Assembly: GCA_024704765.1 (NCBI GenBank) | Contig: JAKMXF010000296.1 | Span: forward strand, 73,025-119,038 | DNA: 46,014 nt | Reading direction: 5' to 3' | Source: Oopsacas minuta | Lineage: Eukaryota > Porifera > Hexactinellida > Lyssacinosida > Leucopsacidae | Shown: piece by piece, positions 12,198 to 22,038 of the stretch | Numbering within the stretch: the stretch's first letter is position 1 | Layout: each line of letters starts with the position of its first letter | The notes under the pieces: model-generated | Told to the model about the DNA's origin: nothing | Databases searched by the model: none | The model's input: only the letters and a program-made list of their open reading frames with translations | Made by a program: the position numbers and the translations under genes

Positions 12198-12698
12198 ACT
12201 GTAGAACCTCCCGAACTGGGGTTTAGAAAGGGGTGTTTTTGAAAACCACAGCTCAATGTACCTCTTAAAGTGGTGTATTTGTCAGGAGGGGATTTGGGGT
12301 GAACTGGAGGCAATATTAGATGAGTTTGTATACAAAATTCAGATTGAAATTCCCAAAAGTGGATTGCCTGAGGGGGAGTAATTGGAAAATACACAGCCAA
12401 ATGAACTTTCCGAAGTAAGTTAATCGTCAGAATTGATTTGGGGTGCATGGCACTCAATTTTGACTGAATGAGTAAACTAAAATTAAATCATGAACAATTT
12501 CACCTAATTATGATTATCCCATACTGTAAGATGGTCATGACTTCACCTTTCTCTTACATTAACTCGGAGAAAACTCATTTGATTATCGATAAAAGTTTTA
12601 AAATATCAGAGTCAGAATTTTGTATTTCACAAAGTGGGGTGATTAGTCTAGCTAGTGTTTCGCGAACATCCCACGTCGCTTCGGGAGGTTCTACTATA
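12198..12698. mobile_element. MITE, about 500 bp, GTAGAACCTCCCGAA ends
   Basis: The left end has GTAGAACCTCCCGAA at 12201-12215 and the right end its exact complement TTCGGGAGGTTCTAC at about 12680-12694. Such ends with nearby TA dinucleotides resemble pogo/Tigger-type elements. The interior has no transposase. The short frames inside (12194-12457 minus, 12468-12719 plus) look like chance. Confidence 0.6.
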
Positions 12699-12957
12699 GT
12701 AGTCTGTGACAATACTTAAAGATTATCTACAGGCTAGAGAGATGTGGCAATGTGGTAGGGCCAAGGCAGAGCCAGAATAATCGGAGGTGGGGGCATGGCC
12801 CGCCTTTAGTACGCCCCTGGTTGTAAGCCGCCGTTCAAACGATAATTTACGTAAGATTCCTTAAATGTTGACCGTTTTATAATAAAAAATAATGGGGCTG
12901 TCATACCCGCATACCACCCTTGGTCTCCTTGTAACGTTTGAACTACCCCCTACACAG

Positions 12958-13091
12958 CAGGGTGGCGCCAGGAAATCCCCGACAAGGGGGCTTAGGCCCC
13001 CAATGGGGGTCTATAAATCAGAATACTACACTGTTTACTAGATAGCGTTCCCCAACGGGGGGGGCTGTAGCCCCCCCTAGCGCCACCCCTG
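12958..13091. mobile_element. Tiny hAT MITE, 134 bp, perfect 8-bp duplication
   Basis: Inverted ends CAGGGTGGCGCC and GGCGCTAGG-type (right end GCGCCACCCCTG) are flanked on both sides by CTACACAG (12950-12957 and 13092-13099). An 8-bp duplication with CAGGG ends is characteristic of hAT elements. The interior is strongly palindromic (runs of G and C around GGGGGCTTAGGCCCCC) and non-coding. Confidence 0.9.
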
Positions 13092-13099
13092 CTACACAG

Positions 13100-13785
13100 T
13101 GAGCTGCTAGGGTACATTAGGCCAAATTCTTACCTTCTATTTTTCCATTTTGAATTATGAATTAGATTCTAGATATATTCAATGAGCAATATATAAAGTA
13201 GCAGACGAAGTAGTTCAGTATTTATATTATTGTGGTCAATCAAATGTAGGACTTTATTGCTGTATTCTATGTTTATAGATCCATTATATAAATGACAGAA
13301 GCTATTCCAGTAATCTGTTGAATTTATGATGCATACTATTGTTCATTCACATGCTTTCCAAGCAAAGAGTGTGCGCTGAATTTAATATATCGTTCATTTT
13401 CTTCAGGAACGAAATGGTTAATCAAATATTATGGATACAATACTGTGAAAAATTTGTAGAAATTTCCCTTGGTCATAGGTCATATTTCGGTGGCAGCAAA
13501 TATTGTTTCTACTAGTTTCCAATCTGAATTTTTAGTATATATTCTTCTTATCAAGTAATATAAACATTATATTAAAAGTACAAATGTCGCTTCACTGCGG
13601 CAACATATTAAATTTTGTCAATTTCCATTCTCACATCTACGTTGCTATGATACAATGTAATGCTATTACATGGTCATTTGACACCAATATAACGCAATAA
13701 TTATTTATATATACTGCATATTACGAGGTAGCATACAAGTTCATTAACTTGATAACCTATTAAACTTCTACTTATCAATTTAAAA
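13100..13785. other. Tract upstream of RAG1-like gene; no clear element end
   Basis: No coding region is seen. This should contain the left terminal repeat and promoter of the RAG1-like element if it is a complete transposon. CAC-starting candidates (13597, CACTGCGG; 13635, CACATCTA) were compared with GTG-ending candidates after 19518, but none gave both a convincing inverted repeat and a 5-bp duplication. Confidence 0.35.
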
Positions 13786-14522
13786 ATGGCTGAACCAACA
13801 ATTTTATCTGAAAACCAGAAAACACGTCTTCACTTGGCTATCATATTGAAGGCTCACAACTATGATATCTATCATGCAGCAGATGAAGTGATGCGTTTAC
13901 TAAATCTCGAGGAAGACAAGAGACATTCTGTATACTCTCCAATGTCTAAAATATCATTTTGTCTCAGAAAGAGTAAGAAATCTATTGAGAGCGTAGATGG
14001 TGTGGTGGAGTGCAAGTATTTCATGGATTCCTGTTGAACCTACGAGCACCCAATCATTTCTTTCTGTTTCAGGCTGTGATATGGAAAGTGGTGTTATATT
14101 GGTTCCTAATGTAGAGAGGAGAAATCAATTGATGATATCCAAGTTGGTTCTAAAAAGATCAGGCTTGATCAGAATGGGATACTTACTTACTTCCGTCAGT
14201 TAGCGCAACTCGAAAATAATTCTGTTCTTCGCTACATTGCTCTCCCCTTGTATATTGTAGCTGTAGAACAAATTGGTTTTAAAGGCATCGCAAATATCGC
14301 TTGGAAAATCTATAACGAAGAATCGATACCAACCCTCAGTAACATAGCTTCGCCAGAAAAATCAGCATTCTTAGCACATCAACTTAAGATGGAAAAGGAA
14401 AATGGAGAGATCTTAAATATTATCTCCAATAAGGCCTCGTTTTGGCAACTTGGGAAAAATTTGCAAAATTAGAAAGTCATTGTTCCAACATTTAACTGGT
14501 ATCCAAATGTTTCCAATCCTAT
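13786..14522 (+). pseudogene. RAG1-like transposase, 5' part (split by transposon)
   Basis: This is the start of a decayed RAG1-like gene that resumes at 18046. The ATG at 13786 has A at -3 and G at +4. The first 83 codons are open (MAEPTILSENQKTRLHLAII...), then a stop at 14035 and frameshifts follow. A second long stretch in one frame (from about 14120) includes LPLYIVAVEQIGFKGIANIAWK and continues past a TAG at about 14470 to FNWYPNVSNP, where the inserted element begins. Removing that element and one CTAT copy lets the same frame continue with GVHISYSSHVISLFDRLLKE. This N-terminal part shows no motif I can assign on its own; its identity rests on continuity with the downstream half. About 245 codons. 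Confidence 0.65.
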
Positions 14523-14919
14523 CACGGGTAACTGAAAAAACATTATGACAAAAAAAATGAGGTCGTTGAGATTTTTTCACTTTCTTATACAGAATTTTAT
14601 GAGGAATCCGAATATACACTCCAAAAAATTTTTTTACAGATTATACAAAAATTTATGAAATCAAAAATTTCTGGCTACAATAATTTTAACATATCCAAAT
14701 TTTTAATATATTATCGTGATTCTTCGCTGATATACTTCTTTCTAGAATTCAATTTAATTACTAGTTACCTAATAGAATTGGTGTTTTTAACGAATTCCTA
14801 TCCAAAATGTCATTACCATGGCAACAAAATGAAACGTAGGAATTTACGCAATAGTTTTCAATCTAACTAAGTAGTACTTGCATGAAATTACATTTAGGAT
14901 ATATACGTGTATATTGATG
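14523..14919. repeat. Left terminal inverted repeat (about 397 bp)
   Basis: This arm is the reverse complement of 17650-18045 with scattered substitutions and single-base indels. Similarity fades just before the transposase stop at 14932, so the repeats contain almost all the non-coding DNA of the element. Confidence 0.9.
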
Positions 14920-14931
14920 CTTAACCTTAAC

Positions 14932-17632
14932 TTAACCAATTATTTTAATTCCAAATATAATGTAATGTAGAACATGACCTAGCTTACCATAATATGATTT
15001 ATTTATGAAATTGATGAAGTTAACATCTGATACTGTGTTTAATAAGCACTCTGGAAATTTTTCATTTTCCTCTTGACATTTATATCTTGTCTCCCAAACT
15101 CTGCCAAATCTAGAATGGGCAGATTCAAATGCTTGTTCTGAAACTGATCCTAAACCCATTCCATCTGGAAGATAATTCGTGTAAACGGAATTAGGTGCCT
15201 ACATAGAACATGAACTTTTGTAGAGCAAGAAAGTCCTGATTGTTTAAACGATTGTTCAAAATGATATACAGTAAACATTGGATTTAACGACACTCGTTTG
15301 GACAGGCAAAAAAGGTCGTTATATCCGATTTGTCGCTAAATCCGAGGAAGCTTTAAATATGCATTATATACCGGATGATACCCAAATTTATTCATGTTAT
15401 ACGATGTAGTATACTATGTTTTTGTATTCTCGTCATGTTGTATTATCTGCATCAGGCTCCTTCAAATTTTCGTATTTTTTAGCAAAAGAAAAGTGCTTCC
15501 TTTTGCCAACTCCGCTCGAATCCATGAAGATAAAATTTTAGCATTACATTGGACGTACAATAGCTTTAAATATGCATTTTCGTAAGAAGCCAGTTGCTGT
15601 TGATTCAAAACAGAGGAGATTTTAATTACTATATAATTAAAGCAATTATTATACCTTAATAATTCACTAATTAGTACACTTTTCTGAAGTCCACGGTACA
15701 GACAGCCCAAAAGTCGTAATATCCGATGGGATTTGCATGGAGCAGGCATAGAAAATATGTCGCTAAATTCAATGTGTCGTTATCTGACAGGTCGTTATAC
15801 CCGAGGTATGGTGTGTGCAGAATAATGCTGCGAGATTCTGGGCAAGCAAAATGAGTCGTTATAAGTGATTTGTCGTTAAAGCCGATGTCGTTAAATCCAA
15901 TGTTTACTGTACTGCCATTTTGAAATCTCCCTTTATGTGTTTCCCGAAGCAAGAATCAACAACATCCCTGAATTTTACAAGCGTGATATAAGACGAATTA
16001 CTCTTTGAAAACCCAAGTTCCAATACCTCCTTTGTGATTTCCTCATTGCATTACCTTCAAACGCTCCTCCATGGTAAGCACTTCTATGAATATTCAGTTT
16101 TTTTAGTATTGCTTCATGGTGTTCTTTTTCGTCCTCAGACATTGTGATGAGGATGGCATCGTATAACTTCTGTCCTATCCAAGTAACAGATGTAACTCGG
16201 GAAGATTAAACATTTGCATGAAATCTACCAGCCATATATTTAGTGCTTGGCGATCCTCAATACCATCGCAGTCAATTGCATGATTCTTAGAATCTCCCTG
16301 ATACATATCTTGAAGCTTTTGAAACATCTCTAGATGGTGAGCAGATCATCGTTCTTCACACTGAACACTGTCTAAATCCCTTCTATTGTCCCAAGTACAC
16401 CATATACAAGGATGACGTCCGTTCATTATTCCCAAGCAATAACTAGCAGCTTTCAAATCTACCGTAAATGAAACGTTGTATTCTTCCATCAGCCGTTTTA
16501 TCTGGTCATCTTGAAGCATAACAGAGAAGTTATAATTACACTCAGGGGCACGCGTAACCCATAGATAAACCAGGTTATCGACAGAATTATCATTCTGTAG
16601 ACACATAAGTAGTTTAGTGAAACCACGAACAAAGTCTAATCCAAGCTTGAAATGAAGATCATGTACCGATATTTCTCCGCTGATATTAAAGATCTTTTCT
16701 ATCAGGGCATCGATATTACAACATTTTACTATCCATGAGTTCCTATATTCTGACTGGTATTTCTCTTTACTATAATCCAGCTCAATCTGGATGCATTCGA
16801 ATATTTCGTCGCACAACAAATGTCGTTATCTATAGTAGCTATCCATTGATGGACATGGTACTCCAACATCTCTAATAATTCGAGTTACTACCTTTAACTG
16901 CTTATTAGACAATGACATTCCTGAACACTTCAAATTCGCGATGTGAGAGAAATCCATTTCGGTAATTTGGCTGGACGTTCGTCAGTACTGGAAGAGGAGA
17001 CAGAAAGATGAAACGGATTCCTAACTGAAGTTTTAAGCAACTGAATTGAAGATTTGTTGTGGCTACATTCATGTAATCTTTGGTATACATTATCACCAAC
17101 GAATGTATCAATAGCGTTATGGTGTTCCAACATATTATGTGCGTTGGTAATCAATGTCTTTTTCAAACAGATATGACTAACTCCAGGGCTAACACGACTT
17201 GCACATTTGTTGCATATCTTGATCATCTTTTGAGGTGAATTGATTGTTGGTCTTCCTGGCTTTATATGGATTATCGAAGATGAAGCTTGATTCTTGCTAC
17301 CGAACCTTGAACTCTCGGCACACATTGAACATAAGTTCCCAATGCGGCAGGTGTTTAAGCGCGTGTTATGAATTATGGGCCAATCATATCGTGCGGGTGT
17401 TTTCCTCGTCGTATCCCTGAAGACAGAGTAAACAAGTAGAGCCTACAAGTTTTACACACGATATAAGGGCGATTATCTTCTAAAATATTGATTGGTCCAA
17501 ATATTGGTTGTATAATTCACCTAACTTAGTGTCCTTTAGGTGATTATTCCTCAAAACAATTTTGCCAACTGTCGAACAACACCAGCGACAAATTCTAGTT
17601 TTTGCATGTTCATGTTTCGTTTCTTCACTCAT
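14932..17632 (-). pseudogene. N-RAG-TP/Chapaev-like transposase, decayed
   Basis: The ATG is at 17632, just inside the right inverted repeat, and the stop is at 14932, just inside the left one. N-terminal zinc region: ICRWCCSTVG, then DNRPYIVCKTCRLYL, CRIGNLCSMCAESSRFGS, KPGRPTINS and ICNKCASRVSPGVSHICL, a Cys/His-rich array like that shared by N-RAG-TP proteins and the RAG1 N-terminus. Middle (16819-16346): LHFKLGLDFVRGFTKLLMC and VDLKAASYCLGIMNGRHPC followed by IWCTWDNR. Then LPELHLLLG, YHGGAFEGNAM and FRDVVDSCFGKHI (16250-15920). The 15269-15909 MITE interrupts here. C-terminal: TKVHVLCRHLIPF and GLGSVSEQAFESAHSRF (15230-15080). Several frameshifts and stops show that this copy is dead. 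These block motifs occur, as I remember, in many invertebrate transposase-like proteins. The catalytic residues cannot be assigned by eye. Confidence 0.8.
15269..15909. mobile_element. TA-flanked non-autonomous element, 641 bp
   Basis: Terminal inverted repeats CAGTAAACATTGGATTTAAC and its complement at the right end are flanked by TA (15267-15268 and 15910-15911). Subterminal GTCGTTAT/TCGTTAAA-type motifs repeat at both ends (CGTTTGGACAGGCAAAA at left, its relative near 15840 at right). No transposase is encoded. It interrupts the minus-strand transposase between FGKHIKGDF and the KVHVLCRH region, so it is younger than that element. Tc1/mariner or pogo mobilisation is inferred from the TA duplication. 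Confidence 0.85.
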
Positions 17633-17649
17633 TTTCTTTAACTGAATTA

Positions 17650-18045
17650 ATCAATAACTACACGTGCATATCCTAAATGTAATATCATACAAGTACTACT
17701 TAGCTAGATTGAAAACTATTGCGTAAATTCCTACGTTTCATTTTGTTGCCATGGTAATGACATTTTGGATAGGAATTCGTTAAAAACATCAATTCTATTA
17801 GGTAACTAGTAATTAAATTGAATTCTAGAAAGAAGTATATCAGCGAAGAATCACGATAATATGTTAAAATTATTGTAGCCAGAATTTTTTTGATTTCATA
17901 AATTTTTGTATAATCTGTAAAAAAATTTTAATGGTAGGAAAATTTTTTGGAGTGTATATTCGGATTCCTCATAAAATTCTGTATAAGAAAGTGAAAAATC
18001 TCAACGACCTCATTTTTTGTCATAATGTTTTTTCAGTTACCCGTG
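17650..18045. repeat. Right terminal inverted repeat (about 396 bp)
   Basis: Partner of 14523-14919. The transposase start codon at 17632 lies about 18 bp inside its inner edge, so its promoter is probably within this repeat. Confidence 0.9.
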
Positions 18046-19518
18046 CTATTGGGGTCCATATATCTTACTCATCACATGTAATTTCTCTCTTTGACCGGTT
18101 GTTAAAAGAATGTGTGTTACATTTCGTGTACCACAATTCTATCCATTAATACTTAAAATCAAGCATGGACTGGATGGTTCTGGATCTCTTTCCTCTCCTG
18201 GGATATTATCAGACTTGAATATAGACCGATTAAATTTATTTTCTTCATGGTTTCACCCCTTCAGATAATAGATAGATTCGGGAATGTTCTGTGGGAAAAT
18301 AGACATCATAACTCGTGTTTTTCCAACCAACCAGTAGCACTTATTTGCCAAAAGGAGACTATTTACACTGTTATAGAATTGAGCAAGTTAATAAACTCTG
18401 AAATTGTTCACTTAATGAGAATGGTTTTGATCACTTAATGGACATGTTAGAAGTCAAAGCCTCAATAATTGACGGAAAAACCTTAGCAACAATGACAGGT
18501 AAAAGAGGAGCGCCATGTATTGCCTGCGAAGCAACCCGAAGTGATATAAATAGATTACGAAAGTTGTTTGTGGGTTACCTTTGAATTGTTCGATAAAGGA
18601 TATCAAAGAGACAATCCGTCAGATAACCTCTGATGGAAAAGAGTTGATGAGCTACGATACAAAGCAGCGGTATGGGATTACACACGAACCTGCAAGTGGC
18701 ATTGATATATTTCCTGCAGCACCTTTACATTCTTATCTAACGATTTTAGATTGGTTCTTGAACCTCATCTACCGAGTTGCAGCAGGAAGGTCCAAGTCGC
18801 CTGAGGATCAAATGGTGCGAGATTGTCGAGGTTTAGTATGTAAGCGTATCCATGAGCTTACGAACTTATTATTCGAAAAACCAAGAGGAAGTGGGAACAC
18901 AAGCCTAATCACATGACAAGAACATATTTTTCATATAAAAAACAGTGTTTTAGGATCGTTTTATCGTTTGTACCGAATGTTTATAGAGATGCTCTAATAG
19001 AGATTCACAGGAATTTATCTTGCATTACTCAGAGTTGCTAATAGTAGTGAAGTTGTTGATGTAGACAGATTTCGTGTGTTAAGTCAAGTAACCTACTTAC
19101 TAATCTACAAACATTTCCCTGGGTCTCTATTAGCAATACATTCCACAAATTTTTGGCTCGTGCCCATCAGTTTATTGAGAGAAATAACAGGGTAGGATTG
19201 TGAAGTATTTCTGAAGAAGTGTTAGAACAAGGACATAAGTTGATCCGAGAGTTCTCAACACATTTGAGCAGGAAATTAGATTATCTAAGTGGATTAAGTG
19301 ATGTTGCAATGAGGCTCTACATCTATAGTTGTCCAATTCTGAATTAAATATTCATAAAGATCATCATTTGTTCCGCCTGTGGTCAAGTAGACCATCAAAA
19401 GAATTATGTAAAAAACAGGCAAGCAGAAAACGTGAAAAATATTATAGATAATGAAGATTCTCTTCTTCAAAATTCCATAGATGAACTCATCTTGTATTTA
19501 ACATTAATTCATCAATAA
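18046..19518 (+). pseudogene. RAG1-like transposase, 3' part (catalytic core remnant)
   Basis: Continues the gene begun at 13786. In order: SLFDRLLKECVLHFVYHNS; KHGLDGSGS at about 18161, whose Asp (18173-18175) sits like the first catalytic Asp of RAG1 (CDGMGD) and Transib; LWENRHHNSCFS; LMDMLEVKASIIDG; TMTGKRGAPCIACEATR at 18489-18533, which matches RAG1 MTGK-GAPC-x2-C-x-ATR, including the two zinc-binding Cys; SIKDIKETIRQI; RYGITHEPASGIDIF; PLHSYLTILDWFLNLIYR; KPRGSGNTS; NTFHKFLARAHQFIER (19138-19185); SISEEVLEQGHKLIREF, whose Glu at 19225-19227 corresponds to the third catalytic residue (E962) of RAG1; and RLYIYSCPIL. The spacing FHK...IER...SE resembles RAG1 more than Transib. At least four stops or frameshifts (for example 18147, about 18255, 19201, 19345) make it a pseudogene. 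The final in-frame stop is at 19516-19518. Confidence 0.8.
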
Positions 19519-19881
19519 GATACTCATATGTTAGTTATTCCTCAGTTATTCCAATATATTCATATATTCAATTTTCTTCTAATAAAAACTAAGTTACTTG
19601 AATATCTAGATTCTGTATTACTGTATATGGTCATTAAGATTACGTCATATATTGAAAACCTGATGTGACACAACGAAATTGAAATCAACAAACGAACCGC
19701 AATGGTCGACTTACTATGCAATAATAATGCAATGTATAAGCCTATATCTAAAATTGAACGCCTAAAAACCTAATACTAGAAATTCACAATAATAGCCCAC
19801 TGTGCCCCTAACTTGTTTATCCGTAATTGATAAGTACCCAACTAATTTATCCTTAGATAATTATTTCATTAAATTATTTAG
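19519..19881. other. Short tract between RAG1-like gene and exon
   Basis: No kelch-like, PHD or other coding frame is seen on either strand. It ends in the TTATTTAG acceptor of the next exon. The right end of the RAG1-like element should lie here but was not identified. Confidence 0.4.
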
Positions 19882-21534
19882 GTATTGTACAGAAATTAGC
19901 GGGAGCTGAAGATAATGTAAAGCTTTTGCAGATCAAAAACTCAAAGATAATAGATTTTGCTAAACCTTTAGCTCAAAAACTACAACAGACACAAGAGGAA
20001 TTAGAGACATTTAAGCTTAGAAACCAGGAGCTAAGAAGTGAACTTAACATAGCAGAAAGATCTAATATACAATTTTCACAGAATCATTCCAACTTGGAAG
20101 AGCAATTTTCAAGCTTAACTGTGGAGAAAGATATTCTTGACAAAAAGTGCGACGAATTGATCAATTCTCAAACTTATCTAGAACAAAAAATTGAGAAAGA
20201 ATCGGGGGAAAAGGCAGCCTTTTTATCTAAGCTCAAAGACTATGAAGAAGATATTAAATCACTGAATCAGCAGCTCTTGGAAAATTCTCAATTACTCGAA
20301 ACGATTAAAAGAGATGACGCGATAAAGAAAAAAAAAATTTTACAAATGTCTCACACTGAAGAATCTTTGCTACAGTCGAAACTGATTATTTCTAATCTAG
20401 AGAATAAGATTGAAAATCTTATGAAAACAATTAATACACTGCAAAATGTTATTTCAAATACACAAAATATTGATGAAGTATCATTGCTCAATATGTTGCT
20501 CTTAGAAGCCGAATCTAAATTCTCAGAAAAAGCATCTCTATGTCACAAGTTAAAAGAGCAAAATATTTTGCTACAAACAGAAGTCAATAATAAAGATGGT
20601 TTGAAATCGGAGATTTACCCTCTGAAAAATGACATTGAAATTATAAACGATGCTGAAACACTAGATAAGGCCTCACAAACCAAAATTACCCAATATACAT
20701 CTTCAAATATTCATCAAATTAGTATCAGAGGAGATGAAGTATCTAATTTACAGCATAAAATTACTTCTTTAGAATCTGAAAGGGATTGTTTACTTTGCGA
20801 AACGGAAGATATGCAGTACCTCAAAACTAAATTATTGGAAGTAGAGCAACAAAATATCGAACTTAACATACAAATACAAGGCATAACATTTTTACGATCT
20901 TTTATAGATGAACTTGAAATCCTTACCATAAAATCTGATCAAATGTCTACACAGTTGAAAATTGTACAAACTCTTTCTCAAGATAGTGAAAATGTTCAAG
21001 TGTGCAAGCAAGCTGACGTGTTTCAATCTGAATTTTTAGATTTAATTGATCAACTTAGGGCATTTAAGGACTTGCTAACAAATTCACTCGCAAATGAAAA
21101 ACGACTTGAATTACTTATGCATACCTTGAAAGAAAATCTCAAAGAAGTTCAAATCGAAAAATCTAATATTTTCTCTCAACTTTGTGAAGCTGATGTGACT
21201 ATTAGTGGATTGAAAAAGGAATTAGATATCATCAAATCTTCATTTCAAACTACACCTCAGTATGGGGATCAACATTTAAACAAATTAGATTCTTTGCTCA
21301 TTTTAAACCCTTCCACTTCTTCTAAATATTTACAGGAGAACCTTATTTCAAAAAACAATCCAGACTCTCTTACCTTGTTACCAAATGAAGACCTAACCAA
21401 AAAATCAAAAATTACTCGTTGTTCCTCTACTCCTTGTATTAGAACCGAACTGTCAAGCGACAATTTGACTGAAGATATGCTTCACGTTCATGTTTCCACG
21501 TGTCCGAAAGCGGCTAATATACATCCCGAATCTG
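19882..21534 (+). CDS. Coiled-coil protein, large exon
   Basis: A 1653-nt exon (551 codons), open throughout, between a TTTAG acceptor and a GTAAGG donor, both in phase 1. The reading frame enters as G|GT ATT GTA, before the first in-frame ATG-like codon, so it does not start a protein. Residues 1-430 are an extended coiled coil with heptad spacing (LQQTQEELETFKLRNQELRS, LEQKIEKESGEKAAFLSKLK, LKENLKEVQIEKSNIFSQL). The last 100 residues are Ser/Thr/Asn-rich, probably unstructured, and include CSSTPCIRTELSSDN. No GRIP, motor or membrane segment is present. Codon use is AT-rich like the surroundings, but the frame is clean, so the gene is likely functional. The following exon was not found with certainty. 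Confidence 0.85.
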
Positions 21535-22038
21535 GTAAGGATTCATCAAATGTTCTTGTATTTATTATCCTTTGGTTTTCTCTAAAATTATACTGTATAG
21601 ATTTCAGTTTCAAATTAATGGTCAGTCAATGATTAGCACACATTGTTGGCCAGAAAAGACCACTCGGGTAGTAACCGGAAACCCGCGGTTATTCCACCCC
21701 GGGAAGGGCACCAAATATGGAAAATACACCTATGACCATATATGAAAACATTCTCACATCAATATATGGGGAAATATATTATGATAGTCAATACTAGAAA
21801 TTCTATTATTGACTATTCCATCATAATATATTTTCCCAACAAATTCATGTGTTTAACACGTATCAATGGTAGTTCCAGGTCCTCAGTCCGGACTAGAGTT
21901 TGGGAAATATAGGTGAATTGATAATTTTTTGTCACTTTGTGATACATTCATGCTAATAATCTCCTTTATGTTTTGTTAAGAATTAATTACCTAGATTCTA
22001 GTGAGGCTGCTCTTATGTATTCGTAATATCATCTAGAT
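21535..22038. other. Intron start with 30-bp-arm hairpin at 21767-21839
   Basis: After the donor, bases 21767-21794 (GGGGAAATATATTATGATAG...) and 21805-21839 are inverted copies around a short loop, an AT-rich cruciform-capable palindrome. No gene is seen. Confidence 0.5.

Larger units (their letters stand above)
14523..18045 (-). mobile_element. Chapaev/N-RAG-TP-like DNA transposon, 3.5 kb, full length
   Basis: The element has near-identical terminal inverted repeats of about 397 bp, termini CACGGGTAACTG...CAGTTACCCGTG, and a 4-bp duplication CTAT on each side (14519-14522 and 18046-18049). CAC ends with a 4-bp duplication fit the Chapaev branch of the CMC group, from memory. It encodes one minus-strand transposase (17632-14932). 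It inserted into the RAG1-like gene without loss of target bases. It has in turn received a TA-flanked MITE (15269-15909). Boundaries are exact; the superfamily name is an inference from the ends and the protein. Confidence 0.85.
6585..19881 (+). other. 13.3 kb phase-1 intron of the coiled-coil gene
   Basis: The intron begins GTTAGT and ends in a TTATTTAG acceptor. Its length comes largely from transposons: a MITE relic, a MULE relic, two small MITEs, and the RAG1-like gene with the N-RAG-TP-like element inside it. The inference rests on matching phase, codon continuity and shared composition of the two exons. A skipped exon inside it cannot be excluded. Confidence 0.65.

Noticed and set aside
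13597-19703. CACTGCGG...CCGCAATG as terminal repeats of the RAG1-like element
   Set aside because: Only about 7 of 8 bases agree, similarity does not extend inward, and the flanks do not form a 5-bp duplication.
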